Shown: one piece after another, positions 41,244 to 51,581 of the stretch | How the letters are laid out: each line of letters opens with the position of its first letter | Position numbering within the stretch: position 1 is the first letter of the stretch | Source: Sugiyamaella lignohabitans | Taxonomy: Eukaryota; Ascomycota; Dipodascomycetes; Dipodascales; Trichomonascaceae | DNA: 64,000 nt | Assembly: GCF_001640025.1 (NCBI RefSeq) | Contig: NC_031674.1 | Coordinates: 3,968,001 to 4,032,000 of the forward strand | Direction of reading: 5' to 3' | The notes under the pieces: model-generated | Told to the model about the DNA's origin: nothing | Database searches by the model: none | What the model saw: only the letters and a program-made list of their open reading frames with translations | Made by a program: the position numbers and the translations under genes

Positions 41244-43886
41244 ATGCCTAATCCCTATAAAGGCTTATTAACCAGCTGGAGACACCCGTCTGAGAAAGGC
41301 GAGTCTAGTCGAAGGTCTTCCACGGAACAAGCGAGTCAGCCGGACTTGAACAATGACGCTGATACTACCGGTACCCCTTCGTCTATCTCTTCGCCGCAGA
41401 CTATACCGAATCCAAATCAGAGTCTGTTATCTCTACCCTCACTTGGTAATTTTGACCCATCAGATGATGATATTTATACGTCTATGAGTCCCAATACTGT
41501 GGCACCTTTTCCACCAAGTACTGATGGCTCCGGTACTGCTGCAGGATCCAGTACAGGTCCATTCTCAACATCGATTCAAAGACAGGTCCCGACACAGATT
41601 TCGCATTGGGAGAACGTTTCCTCCTCAAGTGCATCTATTGCATCTAGTAAGCCTTCGACTATTAGTACTGTTCAGTCAAGTATGTTCTCCAGGAATGCAC
41701 CAACTTTTGGTACCGTGTCTAGTTACGGGTCGTCAGCTGCTAGTGGATTTGGACGTAAAGGTGGTCTTGAATTTTCAGCTGCTATCGCTGAAGAGGGCTC
41801 TTTGTCCACTTCATCAGAGGGCAGAAACGTTATGAGAGTTGTGGACCCAGATGAAATGAATTCTTTGGTAGACGACGTTAATTCCCTTAGAACCCGAGGT
41901 TCAAACTTCGGACCGCATTCATCCTCTCCTCATCAACCTAGGACGGCGGTAATCCCCACTAGAAGTCTTTTGCCAGATGTTTCTACTTCCAACGTGTCAA
42001 CTTCTGCTCTCTCGGACCATTCTTATTGGCCCGAACGGGGCAGCTCTGTTTCCTCATCATGGTCTTCTGCTGGAGCTGCCGGTGGTAGTGGCGGCTCCGG
42101 AGGAGGGTCCTTTGGTCGTCCGAATGTTCGAAGACCATTAACTGCCCAAGACGAACTTAAGGATCTTGCTGATAGTTTGACTCAGCTAATGGAGCAAACA
42201 ATGTCTCGAACGATTGATGTATCCAGAGCTGCGGTATCAGTAAATCAGCTACTGAGACAAACTCTAACATCTCCTCTCCTAGAGAATATTCCTGAAAATG
42301 AGATAACACTTCACTCCACCCCTTCTCTTACTCGCATCATTAAAGTTTCATTTAATTTCACTGACAATCTTCTTCTGTCCCCGGTATTCCAGCCCATCAA
42401 GATGTTTATATTAAGGGCACTTCATAGTTTAGGCGTTCACCTTAAGCTTGTTCCTCCAGTAATAGGAACTGTCCCTCATCCAAAGAACTTTGCGATTGGA
42501 TCTATCCCTGAATTACCAGGACAGAATACTGTTGAAGCTTTGATTAATGCGGTTGCAGCAAATGATTCTAACGGTATATCCGAACAAGATGGTGCATTTA
42601 TTGCTCCTATATTACGTGGGTTTTCTCCTGACTTTTCTGTTCTATCACTCTCTTTTGGATTTCCTCAACGGGAACAGCACCATGTTGATAACACGGCAGC
42701 TCTGTACGACATTTCAAGGGACATCCATTTTTATTCACAGAAGAGCTCTATCAGGGTATGTTCTGATGTAGCTACCGCATCTACGTCCACTCAAGTACCA
42801 GGTAGTTTCAATACGACACCTCATCAATCCGCTCATTTCATTCCGCCATATAGAGTGCCAGTGAATAGTAAGAGTCCACCAATTTCGATTTCTCTTGCTA
42901 CTGAGACTGCAACTAATCTAAGTGGTACTCTCGGAGGATATGTATATCCTAAGATCGATCCTTCAGATCCCAACTTGGCCGAGTACGCGAAGTCGACCTT
43001 TGCGATTACATGTGCCCATGTTTGTCTCTCAGAGTCCCGTGGTTCTCCCCATCCATTCGTATCTGTTCCTTCTCCAGTTCTTGTCAACATTTATAAAAGT
43101 GCCTTAGTACGAGAGCGCAACAAGTACCCTGCGAATAGTCAAGAGCACCAAGAGTATGAAGTGGCAATCAATCAATTGACTTCCAAAACAACGGAGAAGC
43201 CGCATGAGCCATTTGGACAAGTAGTATGGGGTGAGCGCACCGTGGTCAATGGATCTATTTCGGATATTGCTATTATTAAATGTAGTCCTAAGATGAAATG
43301 CAGGAACTTTTTGGGTGACGATATCTCGTTTGCCCAGTACGATCCAGGGCTCATGTTTGGCAACCTTCACATCAAAAGGATCATTCGAAAGCTACATCCT
43401 GGTATGAATGTTTTTAAATATGGAAGCACCTCAAAATATACTACTGGTAAACTCAATGGAACGCGCATGGTATATTGGGCGGATGGAAAATTGCAATCTA
43501 GTGAATTCGTCGTATGTTCTGAATCCCCTGTATTTGCTTCAGGAGGAGATTCGGGAGCTTGGGTTTTGCAGAAGAGCGAAGACATGCAAGATGATGACGA
43601 TACCTACTCTGGATCTGACCATGATTCCACTCTTACAAGTCGTAGCACTGGTGGGCCCTGTCTTGGTGTATTAGGAATGTTACATTCTTATGATGGCGAA
43701 CGTAAAGAATTTGGATTGTTTACCCCCATCGAGTCGATCCTTAATAGACTACATGAGGTAACACATATAAAATGGGGTGTGGTAGGAGTTCCTGACAGTG
43801 AGTCTGAGGATCTGTTGATTGGAGGAAGTGAAAGTAGTGATTCAGGGGATGATGTTAGTGATACTGATCCTGTTTCTGTTGTTTGA
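41244..43886 (+). CDS. SSY5: SPS-sensor endoprotease Ssy5
   Basis: 880 residues, longer than the S. cerevisiae protein (699). A Ser/Gly-rich prodomain (1-400) precedes a chymotrypsin-like protease domain. The catalytic triad is visible: His about 592 in FAITCAHVCLS, Asp about 674 in SISDIAIIKC and Ser about 770 in FASGGDSGAWV. In yeast Ssy5 self-cleaves and its prodomain stays bound as an inhibitor. When external amino acids reach the Ssy1 sensor, the prodomain is degraded and Ssy5 cleaves latent Stp1/Stp2 to switch on permease genes. The acidic C-terminus (SSDSGDDVSDTDP) is disordered. Convergent with RRP6, 101 bp apart. Confidence 0.93.
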   Translation: MPNPYKGLLTSWRHPSEKGESSRRSSTEQASQPDLNNDADTTGTPSSISSPQTIPNPNQSLLSLPSLGNFDPSDDDIYTSMSPNTVAPFPPSTDGSGTAAGSSTGPFSTSIQRQVPTQISHWENVSSSSASIASSKPSTISTVQSSMFSRNAPTFGTVSSYGSSAASGFGRKGGLEFSAAIAEEGSLSTSSEGRNVMRVVDPDEMNSLVDDVNSLRTRGSNFGPHSSSPHQPRTAVIPTRSLLPDVSTSNVSTSALSDHSYWPERGSSVSSSWSSAGAAGGSGGSGGGSFGRPNVRRPLTAQDELKDLADSLTQLMEQTMSRTIDVSRAAVSVNQLLRQTLTSPLLENIPENEITLHSTPSLTRIIKVSFNFTDNLLLSPVFQPIKMFILRALHSLGVHLKLVPPVIGTVPHPKNFAIGSIPELPGQNTVEALINAVAANDSNGISEQDGAFIAPILRGFSPDFSVLSLSFGFPQREQHHVDNTAALYDISRDIHFYSQKSSIRVCSDVATASTSTQVPGSFNTTPHQSAHFIPPYRVPVNSKSPPISISLATETATNLSGTLGGYVYPKIDPSDPNLAEYAKSTFAITCAHVCLSESRGSPHPFVSVPSPVLVNIYKSALVRERNKYPANSQEHQEYEVAINQLTSKTTEKPHEPFGQVVWGERTVVNGSISDIAIIKCSPKMKCRNFLGDDISFAQYDPGLMFGNLHIKRIIRKLHPGMNVFKYGSTSKYTTGKLNGTRMVYWADGKLQSSEFVVCSESPVFASGGDSGAWVLQKSEDMQDDDDTYSGSDHDSTLTSRSTGGPCLGVLGMLHSYDGERKEFGLFTPIESILNRLHEVTHIKWGVVGVPDSESEDLLIGGSESSDSGDDVSDTDPVSVV

Positions 43887-43987
43887 TTCGGGAGCATAGC
43901 TCACTACGTAAATTATTATTTATTTATTTTGACATATGCTAGTTGTAATATTATAATCAGGTTTAATGCAAATGTATTAATGTGGAG

Positions 43988-46420
43988 CTAGCGCTTCTTT
44001 TTGAAGGTGAATGTCTGGCCACCACTTGGCCTGGAGATTCTGCGCGCCCCCTTCGGTGTTGCATCAGAAACATCTCCGTAAGGATTGAAAGCTACGCTTG
44101 ATGTGTCCTTGCGGCCACGTTGCTTGTCTTTAGCAAGCTTTCTTTTGTCAACAGCCTTTTGAGGTTTGTTGAGCACAGCTGGGGCAGATTTGAAATCAAA
44201 AGCATTAAAGGGAACGTCTCCAAAGCTTTGGGCGCTTTGATCTGTTTCTTCATACCGTGTGCCATCTAGGTTTTCATCACCTTCGACCTCTTTTTCATCC
44301 AGGACCTTGAGCTTTCGACGCTTTGATCGCTTTGTCTTTTTCTTGATAGTTATTAGCGCACCTTCTTCAATATCAACCTCACGATCTTTACGCTTATTAG
44401 AATCTGAAGACTCAAAGATATCACTCGACTCATTAACATTATCCTCAGAAACTGCTGTTTCAAGAGTTTCCATCACCTCTGTTTCACCATTTGCCTCTGT
44501 ACCAACCCCAGAGCTGACCCCTATTTCTTCGTCAAGATCTCCTTCAATATCAATGTCGCTCATATCGCTATCAGGTGGTACAGACACATACAAGTCCAAC
44601 CTATCCCTGACCATCTGAGACCGCTTGGAATATGTTACGGGATCAAGAGATGCTGGATTAATTATGCAAGTAAAAAATTTTGATTGGGTGTCCCGCAGTT
44701 TCTCAAGGGCAGATCCAATTCTGCTACTACTGAACAATCCTTTTTGTCTCTCTACAACAGCCTCGTATTTCTCAATGTATTGATCATAATCCTCTACAGT
44801 GCTGACATCAGAAACCATGTGGGGCTCATCATTAGAGACTTGTGTTTCCTCCTCTAGATCATCTTCAATTCGAGCCTTTGAGCTTTCAATAATCTTAGCC
44901 AGTTCGACAGCTGAGGCGCGGACATGACTTGTAACACCACTGGATACACTTAAAATACCAGCTACGGTTGTGGGTTGTGAAATGCTTAATCCTACCAAAA
45001 AGTGGTTTGGAACTATAAACCTCTGACTTTCATCTGCTCGGCGTGCAACATTGTCTCGCCATTCATACAAATCTCTGAGAACAATTTGCTGGCTGCGAGA
45101 TAGTCTGTATTTGATCAATATGGATTGACACTGGTCTTCTATACTGTGGCCGTATCCTGGATACTCATATCTTTGACCAGCTACCTCCCTCGATTCCTTC
45201 AAGACGATATGAAGTATATCATTGGCAACCAATCTATTCCGCAGTTGATCAAAAATGTTGAGCAAAAAATGAGTATCAGACCTTGCATAACTTAACATTG
45301 GACTCGGGAGAGGTCTGATCCTCCAGTCAGCCAGTTGATACTTTTTGGAAGTCAAAAAATTTGCATGAGTTTCTAATAAATAAGCAAGACCATGTTTAGG
45401 TAGTCCAAGGGCCTTGGAAGCACAAAATGTGTCAAATAGACTGACAATGTACAGACCAAAATCTCTCTGCAGCCACATGATATCCATATAGGCACCATGA
45501 AGAACTTTTATAATGTTTGGATCGGTAAACACCTCATTCAGTATTTGCAGCTCTTCACGTAGAACAAGAGTGTCGACAATCCAATCAGTCTGGCGGTTGC
45601 TTATTTGCATCAAACAGACGATTCCATAATACGATCGGTAGTCGTGATGCTCAAGGTCAACAGCAATTTCTGAAGATTTTTTTAATTCTTCCAACATGCC
45701 TTGCAATGTTTCAACGGTGTCGACATAAATAGCCTCTGTACCCTCCCAGCTCTTGGAAGGGATAGGATCACGTACTATCATATCTGGATATGGCTGGTTA
45801 GCAATTTCATTCTCGTAGGGTTGTGAATAATGAGATGCTAGCTGGGTATTATCGGAGTCTTCTTCTAGTTCACCATCGACAAACTTGATAGATTCGTCAA
45901 AAGGAACTAAAGAGTGTGGCTTCGAGGTTAATAACGGCTTGAAAGGAAGATTCTTGGAGTTGTTGATCGGTCTCTTAAAATTCAGCTGAGGTTTCGGCAA
46001 ATCTTTGGAATGATGAATGACACTATCCGAAGCGGCACCATCTACCTTCTTGGTCGCTTCTTTGGCATTCGAGCCAATTGCAATGCCATTCTTTTGAACA
46101 CTGCTGCCACTCTTTGATTTTTTCAGGGCATCTAAAGAAATATCAGTTTTCTCGAACAAAGTATCAATTACGTTGCTTAGATCCTTCCAATGTGTGTTGA
46201 TATCTTGGGCAACTGTCAAGGTCTCTACTTCGCCTGGACTCACACTCGCAACAAGACGATTTACCAAACCAAGTAGCCTGTTAGAAACCTCTTCTGAAGA
46301 TTGCTCAAGAGTCTTGTCTAAGGACTTATAAAATGCTATATCCTGAGATGCAACTTTACTGGCATTCCTAATCGTGGAAATAAGCGCAGACAGCACTTTT
46401 TTGTTTTGGTCTTCGGACAT
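43988..46420 (-). CDS. RRP6: nuclear exosome 3'-5' exoribonuclease Rrp6
   Basis: 810 residues. An N-terminal PMC2NT domain (about 5-100) binds Rrp47. The DEDD exonuclease domain opens with IAVDLEHHDYRSYYGI (Asp/Glu about 253-255) and continues with LHGAYMDIMWLQRDFGLY and the DEDDy motif YARSDTHFLLNIF. An HRDC domain (about 445-525; LRDLYEWRDNVARRADES) follows, and the C-terminus is acidic, then strongly basic (NLS-like KKKTKRSKRRKLK and a final RPSGG stretch). Rrp6 trims 5.8S rRNA, snoRNAs and unstable nuclear transcripts. Length is close to yeast (733) with a longer tail. Confidence 0.96.
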   Translation of the reverse strand: MSEDQNKKVLSALISTIRNASKVASQDIAFYKSLDKTLEQSSEEVSNRLLGLVNRLVASVSPGEVETLTVAQDINTHWKDLSNVIDTLFEKTDISLDALKKSKSGSSVQKNGIAIGSNAKEATKKVDGAASDSVIHHSKDLPKPQLNFKRPINNSKNLPFKPLLTSKPHSLVPFDESIKFVDGELEEDSDNTQLASHYSQPYENEIANQPYPDMIVRDPIPSKSWEGTEAIYVDTVETLQGMLEELKKSSEIAVDLEHHDYRSYYGIVCLMQISNRQTDWIVDTLVLREELQILNEVFTDPNIIKVLHGAYMDIMWLQRDFGLYIVSLFDTFCASKALGLPKHGLAYLLETHANFLTSKKYQLADWRIRPLPSPMLSYARSDTHFLLNIFDQLRNRLVANDILHIVLKESREVAGQRYEYPGYGHSIEDQCQSILIKYRLSRSQQIVLRDLYEWRDNVARRADESQRFIVPNHFLVGLSISQPTTVAGILSVSSGVTSHVRASAVELAKIIESSKARIEDDLEEETQVSNDEPHMVSDVSTVEDYDQYIEKYEAVVERQKGLFSSSRIGSALEKLRDTQSKFFTCIINPASLDPVTYSKRSQMVRDRLDLYVSVPPDSDMSDIDIEGDLDEEIGVSSGVGTEANGETEVMETLETAVSEDNVNESSDIFESSDSNKRKDREVDIEEGALITIKKKTKRSKRRKLKVLDEKEVEGDENLDGTRYEETDQSAQSFGDVPFNAFDFKSAPAVLNKPQKAVDKRKLAKDKQRGRKDTSSVAFNPYGDVSDATPKGARRISRPSGGQTFTFKKKR

Positions 46421-46513
46421 TCTATGACATGAACAGCTCGAGTAAGGTATTTCAATATGGTTTGCAATTTAATATGCAATATAATATATAATTTTCGATC
46501 TGCATAAAAATTA

Positions 46514-46687
46514 ATGGACCTAACCCAGGTCGAATCAATCGAGTTTGGTTTGCAAGCAGTAGTCGCGGGTTCATCTATTATTACTTTTATTTCTATTTTA
46601 GCTATTGGTTTTATTTATAAGAATGAGATCATTAAACAGAAAAATCCTGTACTTCACTCAATGCAAAACCTAATATTGCATATGTAA
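46514..46687 (+). CDS. small single-pass membrane protein (hypothetical)
   Basis: 57 codons starting with ATG 93 bp from the divergent RRP6 start. It reads MDLTQVESIEFGLQAVVAGS, then a membrane helix SIITFISILAIGFIY and a basic tail KNEIIKQKNP. The acidic N-terminus, one helix and basic tail resemble small organelle or ER membrane proteins. I do not recognise a family, and an additional spliced exon is possible. It is too short to be certain from ORF length alone. Confidence 0.35.
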   Translation: MDLTQVESIEFGLQAVVAGSSIITFISILAIGFIYKNEIIKQKNPVLHSMQNLILHM

Positions 46688-47010
46688 TCCTATTACCCGC
46701 TAGGTAGTAGTATAGAGGTTATCTTTAAGTCCGAAGACTATAAGTAGTTGATGCTTCTTAGTTTAGTTGTCCCATTATGAGGTTGTTATAAACTTAGGCT
46801 TCAGTGCAATGCAGCTGCTAAATTTTTTTGAACCCTGCTTATGGCTACACAGTCGTCGAATAGTGTTTTATTTCTAAATGAGACTTTTTCCACAGCATAC
46901 TGCGTTCTATGACTCGTATAATATTACCATATATTACATTTAATGACCTTCAGAGGAGTCAAATAGTGCGGCAGTCATGTCTTGGTACAACCCCAAGACA
47001 AGACCCCGAT

Positions 47011-47020
47011 GCAGGGTCCA
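47011..47020 (+). promoter_or_regulatory. GCAGGGTCCA motif, copy 4
   Basis: Exact 10-mer 590 bp upstream of RRP6 and 21 bp beyond the stop codon of the HD-hydrolase gene. Confidence 0.35.
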
Positions 47021-47041
47021 GTAATGGAGAAATATGCAGGT

Positions 47042-47963
47042 CTATTCGAGATCTTCAAACGTCATTTCCCTTTCAAGTCTATCAATGAAATCTGCCATTG
47101 TCTTATGTCTATTTTGGGCAGCTCTTTTACCAGGCTCAGTTTTAAAAGTATCTTTCAAAAGGAGAAGTTTATAGTAGAAATGGCCGTATGCCGTGTCAAC
47201 AGTTTTGTCCACATTGTATAGAGGACGGGAGAATGCCCCTGAGTAAGCTGCCACACGAAATATTCCCATGGCGCCAATGGCATCCAGCCTATCAGCGTCC
47301 GAAACACTATAAGAAATGTTAATATAGACACAATCACTTGAAAAGCTCATTGAAAGCTTGTAGGCTCAAGAACTCTTCGGTTTGATATGGAACCTGGGAT
47401 TCTCTTCTGGATACAACTGCCGACTTGGGGTAAGCACGAGTGAGCAGGTCAGTCGGATCCAATCGTATGAGAAAGAGTTGACTTGCGTCTTCAACCCATC
47501 GGTTCAGCACAATTTTTACCTACCAATGGAACTCGACACAATTCTCATGCCAATCTGTCCAGCTGTTGCTCGACTTAAGCTTCTTCTCGCGCTGATATCC
47601 ACAATCACGAACGATTCGAAGAACAATGTTGGCCATTTCTGTAGGAACACGTGCCTCATCTACTAAGCCAGTTCTTAAATCTTCCTCTATTGTGCTATAC
47701 TTGTCTGATGATACGTATTTATAGTCCAAAAGATCATGGTACAAAGCTGCTATTTCTACTATAAAGAAGTCGATTGGAGTCTCGCTGGATACCTTGTGTG
47801 CAATTTTTACCGCCTGATCCCGAACGCGAAATACATGTGCGACGTCATGCGACGGGTCGTTCTTAGACATGGCCGACTTGACTCTATTTTCAGCAAATCT
47901 CACCGCATCCTCCTTATTAAAAGACATGTTCAATGCATTTGGAACCGCCGAGATTGTAAACAT
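47042..47963 (-). CDS. HD-superfamily phosphohydrolase (YedJ/YpgQ-like), two exons
   Basis: Exon 1 is 47524-47963 and exon 2 is 47042-47306. The intron begins GTAGGT and ends ATTAAC-N8-TAG. The joined frame gives 234 residues and completes the domain: ENCVEFHC-VSDADRLDAIGAMG. Metal-binding HD residues are seen: His in NDPSHDVAHVFRV, His-Asp in IAALYHDLLDYKY and Asp in SDADRLD. Such proteins hydrolyse phosphoesters or nucleotides; the substrate of this subfamily is not known to me. The start could instead be the second Met at 47927 (222 residues). Confidence 0.85.
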
Positions 47964-48190
47964 ACCAGGAGGTGAGAAATTGAGATTCGTTGAACCATGC
48001 GCGCGTGTATTCTGGAACCTGCATAGAAGCAGTCAGTCCATACGGCTACATGTTCAACGTTCTCCGCACCAGTGGCCGTGCAAACGTCATGCTGGTGATA
48101 ACAGACTCTTGGTTCAGTAGAGTATTTTAATCTTTGCCAGCAAAAACCCTGTGCTCTGGCTAACCCGGTATAGGTGGTAAAAAGACCGTC

Positions 48191-49507
48191 ATGTCATACA
48201 TTTCTGACTTTTTCGACAGTTTTGCGTCATGCTTGACTTGTTTTCAATCGCCAGCTCTACGCATTAACAACCGCAAGTTCAAAATCGTTAAATTACTCGG
48301 TGAAGGTGGGTTCTCGTATGTTTACCTCGTGCAAGATATCCGATCAGACCAGCTGTTTGCTTTGAAGAAGATTCGTTGCCCATTTGGACAAGAGTCCATT
48401 CGAGCGGCAATGAGGGAAATTGAAGCGTATAAGCTTTTCAAGAGTGACTATATTATTCGAGCGGTGGACAGCGCCGTAGTGCAAGAGAAAGATGGGTCTA
48501 AGACAGTATATATCCTGCTACCATATTTCGAAGAAGGCAATTTACAGGACAAAATCAATGACAACCTGATAGATGGCTCATCTTTCAAAGAGCAAGAACT
48601 AGTACAATTGATAATAGACATCTGTAAAGGATTACGGGTTATGCATAACCATCATGGTACTGTCAGAGATATTTCATCTCAAGATGCTTTTTTAGATCGT
48701 ATCAGCGAGACAGATACATATGTTATTGGCCAAGAAGAAGAAGAAGAAGAAGATGATGATGATGATGATGATGATGATGACGACGAGGGGGACAATGGCA
48801 TTGACACTCAAACCGAGGGTGAAGACGACAACGATGGAGGTACTAATGGCGGACCATTGGCACGAGGAGGAGATGGCAGTGAACAAGCTAAGAACAAGAA
48901 AAGAGATTACTCAAGAAATTCAAGTAACACAAACGTGTCGTCACATGAATCACATGCTCTGCTGCTCAACCCAGACGATACAGATGGTGTCAATGACGAC
49001 CTTCCAGAAGGAAGCACGCCGCTGACGGAAATAATTCCTTTTGCCCATCGAGATATCAAACCAGCCAATATTATGATTAGTCATACTACTGGAAAACCCG
49101 TGCTCATGGATCTTGGCTCTTGCTCAAAAGCACGGGTCCACTTACGGACACGGCAACAAGCACTAGAACTACAAGATCTGGCGGCAGAGCATTGTACACT
49201 CCCATACCGCGCTCCAGAGCTGTTTGACGTCAAGACAAACTCCTCGGTTGATGAACGAGTAGACATTTGGAGTCTCGGATGCTCCATTTTTGCATTAATG
49301 TACAGTGCGTCACCCTTTGAGCTCCAGAACTCAGAGACTGGTGCTAACCTTAGTATGGCCATTATCAATGGTCAATACAAATTTCCAACCACGCCAGTCT
49401 ACTCCGACAAACTCAAAGATCTCGTCAAGATGTGTTTGACAGTGTCGCCTACTGACCGGCCAACCATCGATCAGGTTCTGGAAGCGGCAGAAGCTCTCGC
49501 TCAATAA
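48191..49507 (+). CDS. ENV7: vacuolar membrane serine/threonine kinase Env7 (STK16/NAK family)
   Basis: 438 residues. The N-terminus has a Cys cluster (ASCLTCF, about 12-18), as palmitoylated in yeast Env7. The kinase starts LLGEGGFSYVYLV with its Lys in FALKKIRCPFG (the NAK/Env7 marker). An insertion (about 165-280) carries a run of Glu and about 13 Asp, followed by HRDIKPANIM (Asp about 287), DLGSCSKARV in place of DFG, and APELFDVK. Env7 regulates vacuole fusion and is membrane-anchored by palmitate. An insertion is present at this place in yeast Env7 too but not this acidic run. Single exon. Confidence 0.9.
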   Translation: MSYISDFFDSFASCLTCFQSPALRINNRKFKIVKLLGEGGFSYVYLVQDIRSDQLFALKKIRCPFGQESIRAAMREIEAYKLFKSDYIIRAVDSAVVQEKDGSKTVYILLPYFEEGNLQDKINDNLIDGSSFKEQELVQLIIDICKGLRVMHNHHGTVRDISSQDAFLDRISETDTYVIGQEEEEEEDDDDDDDDDDDEGDNGIDTQTEGEDDNDGGTNGGPLARGGDGSEQAKNKKRDYSRNSSNTNVSSHESHALLLNPDDTDGVNDDLPEGSTPLTEIIPFAHRDIKPANIMISHTTGKPVLMDLGSCSKARVHLRTRQQALELQDLAAEHCTLPYRAPELFDVKTNSSVDERVDIWSLGCSIFALMYSASPFELQNSETGANLSMAIINGQYKFPTTPVYSDKLKDLVKMCLTVSPTDRPTIDQVLEAAEALAQ

Positions 49508-50431
49508 ACGATTCTTTACTGTATTATTTGCATGTTTCTCTCTGGGAGGCTGGGGCTCTGCCCCGCACCCTGTGCACCCTGTGGCTTGTCTAACTATGGT
49601 CGAGTCATTAAGTGAGTGCATCCCATTAATTTGAGGGACACTTGTGGAAGGAAGATTGAACATCTGCCATCAGGTGACATTAGAGTTCAGCTCATTGGGA
49701 TCACCCATCATAGTGCTCTCAGTAAAACTCCCCGTCAAAAACAATGGAGCTCTGCTCTATACGCATACAAATATTTTTTTTTTACTTCGTGTTTCTAGGG
49801 CAAACCCTCGGTGTATCGGTCGAGCCTTCGATGTACCCTAGGCCAAGCCCGGTTTACAAGCATTCTAATTTGCAGTGGCATCTGTATCAGGTCTAATTAG
49901 TAATGAAGTTAATTAAATAGACTAAGACGATCGGGGCGTTCTCGTTATGCAAGATCAAGTACACTGGGTATGTATATACTACAATGGTTGGCATGTGCGA
50001 GCCGCACTTGGTACTTGAAACAAGGTTTGAGATGAACATGAGCGCATGGGCGTGCTTTAGATGAGATACAGCCAATCTGGATTTAACCCTAACTACATAC
50101 ATTTTAATAGAGTTTGATCTTTAAGTGGTATATGTATCAACAATATCCCTGTCTAGTGTCATTCGTTTGATTCAGTTGCATTCATTGTGTTTTGAGGTGG
50201 GTTTTTAACGCTATAAATTTTCCGGTTTACTTCCTGCTTACACCTTCGTTTATTATATCGTGTGTTTTTATTTTCGGTCACATACTGCCAACCTACCTTG
50301 TTCACTTTGGTCTGTTTGTTATCCGTATCGTTTTTGTATCGCTTCTACCATTTTAAACCTTTGAATTTTTTTTATCATCTCATTAGCCAAAAGTTGGTTT
50401 TTGAATTACGTGTATTGTTGTTACTTGAATC
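49508..50431. other. ENV7-SRA1-like intergenic region
   Basis: 924 bp. AACCCTAAC (50085-50093) resembles a Tbf1 site. A pyrimidine-rich leader-like stretch covers about 50200-50420. No gene or RNA seen. Confidence 0.45.
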
Positions 50432-51055
50432 ATGACGTCGTTTCAAAACTCATACTGTGGTCAAGGTTGGAATGATTGCATGCCCACTGTTTTCGCTGGT
50501 GCTGGCAAAAGATCTGCTAGTGGTGGAAAAAGAGCTTACCCAAAAACCATAATCGCAGCTCCGTCGGTTGGACCACCTCCTTCTGTAAATGGTGCTTCTT
50601 CTATCGATAGTATCAAAGCTTCAGTAGTTGTCACGACCCGTCCTGCTCCCCCTATCAAAGCAAACTCGTACACAAGTATTTATTCTACAGCTAGTGCTGA
50701 AAGTGAGGTAGCTGGTGTGATTACTGGGGCTGCTGTTGAAGATACTCCAGCTGAAACTGATGGCGACACTAAGGAAGCCCAGGAGCATGCTGCAAAACTG
50801 TTAGAATCGATCCTTTCACGCCCCTCGACTCTTTCCGGTCGTGAATTTGGTCACTATAAAACGAGGCTGAGTAAAGAGATTCCATGTTTGACGAGTCCAC
50901 ACATTTATATCGTTACTCAGTCCCTGGTACTGGTTGAGCAAGGCGATATTGGTAATGCCCGGGACTTGCTTGTTCAACACAGCCTGGTCCATAATGGTAT
51001 CTCAAGCTGGGTCTTGCCTTTACGCAAGGTCATTGAATGTGTTTCTACTCAGTGA
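50432..51055 (+). CDS. SRA1-domain protein
   Basis: 207 residues. The N-terminal half is Ser/Pro-rich, with the opening YCGQGWNDCMP-type motif typical of SRA1-like proteins. The C-terminal 85 residues form a helical bundle resembling the SRA1 domain (PF07304): LLESILSRPSTLSGREFGHYK, SPHIYIVTQSLVLVEQGD and SLVHNGISSWVLPLRKVIE (each block read separately). This domain also forms the C-terminus of COPII subunit Sec31. Free fungal SRA1-like proteins are poorly described; I cannot say what this one does. The gene has a long pyrimidine-rich leader, suggesting good expression. Confidence 0.6.
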   Translation: MTSFQNSYCGQGWNDCMPTVFAGAGKRSASGGKRAYPKTIIAAPSVGPPPSVNGASSIDSIKASVVVTTRPAPPIKANSYTSIYSTASAESEVAGVITGAAVEDTPAETDGDTKEAQEHAAKLLESILSRPSTLSGREFGHYKTRLSKEIPCLTSPHIYIVTQSLVLVEQGDIGNARDLLVQHSLVHNGISSWVLPLRKVIECVSTQ

Positions 51056-51484
51056 TTGACTTTGTGTTACGGTCGGCCATGACTCCGGAAATACCACTAG
51101 CTGGAGGTGATTGGATTATTTGAAGACGGGCTTGATTTTGCATATGATGCATATATTTATAAATAATAATAATAATTTGATAGTAGTAGACTTGGGAAAA
51201 ATAGGGGTCTCTATTGCTTGATAGGTGTAAGTCGATTGATTATACCTCGAGCCCTAGATCGGGGGGGGGGACCCGGGGATCTCCTGCCGAACAGGAGGTT
51301 TCCGGACCAGCAGCATCCGAGCAGATCAAGATGAGCAGCTGGTTTTAAAGTAATCCCCCTTCCCACTTTCCACTTCCCCCTTCCCCCCATCGGCTGTCCC
51401 GAGGCAGAATCCGCTTGTCTACTACCCCATGTTTCATGATCGATCTACCCCCGTCATCCACCATCTCATGCTCATGTTGATTAT

Positions 51485-51495
51485 AACCCTAACCC
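51485..51495 (+). promoter_or_regulatory. AACCCTAACCC, Tbf1-like site
   Basis: Matches the RCCCTAA core bound by Tbf1-type Myb factors; 175 bp upstream of the striatin start. Confidence 0.4.
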
Positions 51496-51581
51496 ACATG
51501 GCATGTTGCCAATGTTAACTGACGGGGCGATATCAACAACGTTTAGATACAAAACCAACCAACAGAAATTCGCAAGCAATT

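Larger units (their letters stand above)
46421..47041. other. RRP6 upstream region with small membrane ORF
   Basis: 621 bp. It holds the 57-codon ORF at 46514-46687 and one GCAGGGTCCA motif (47011-47020). Confidence 0.45.
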
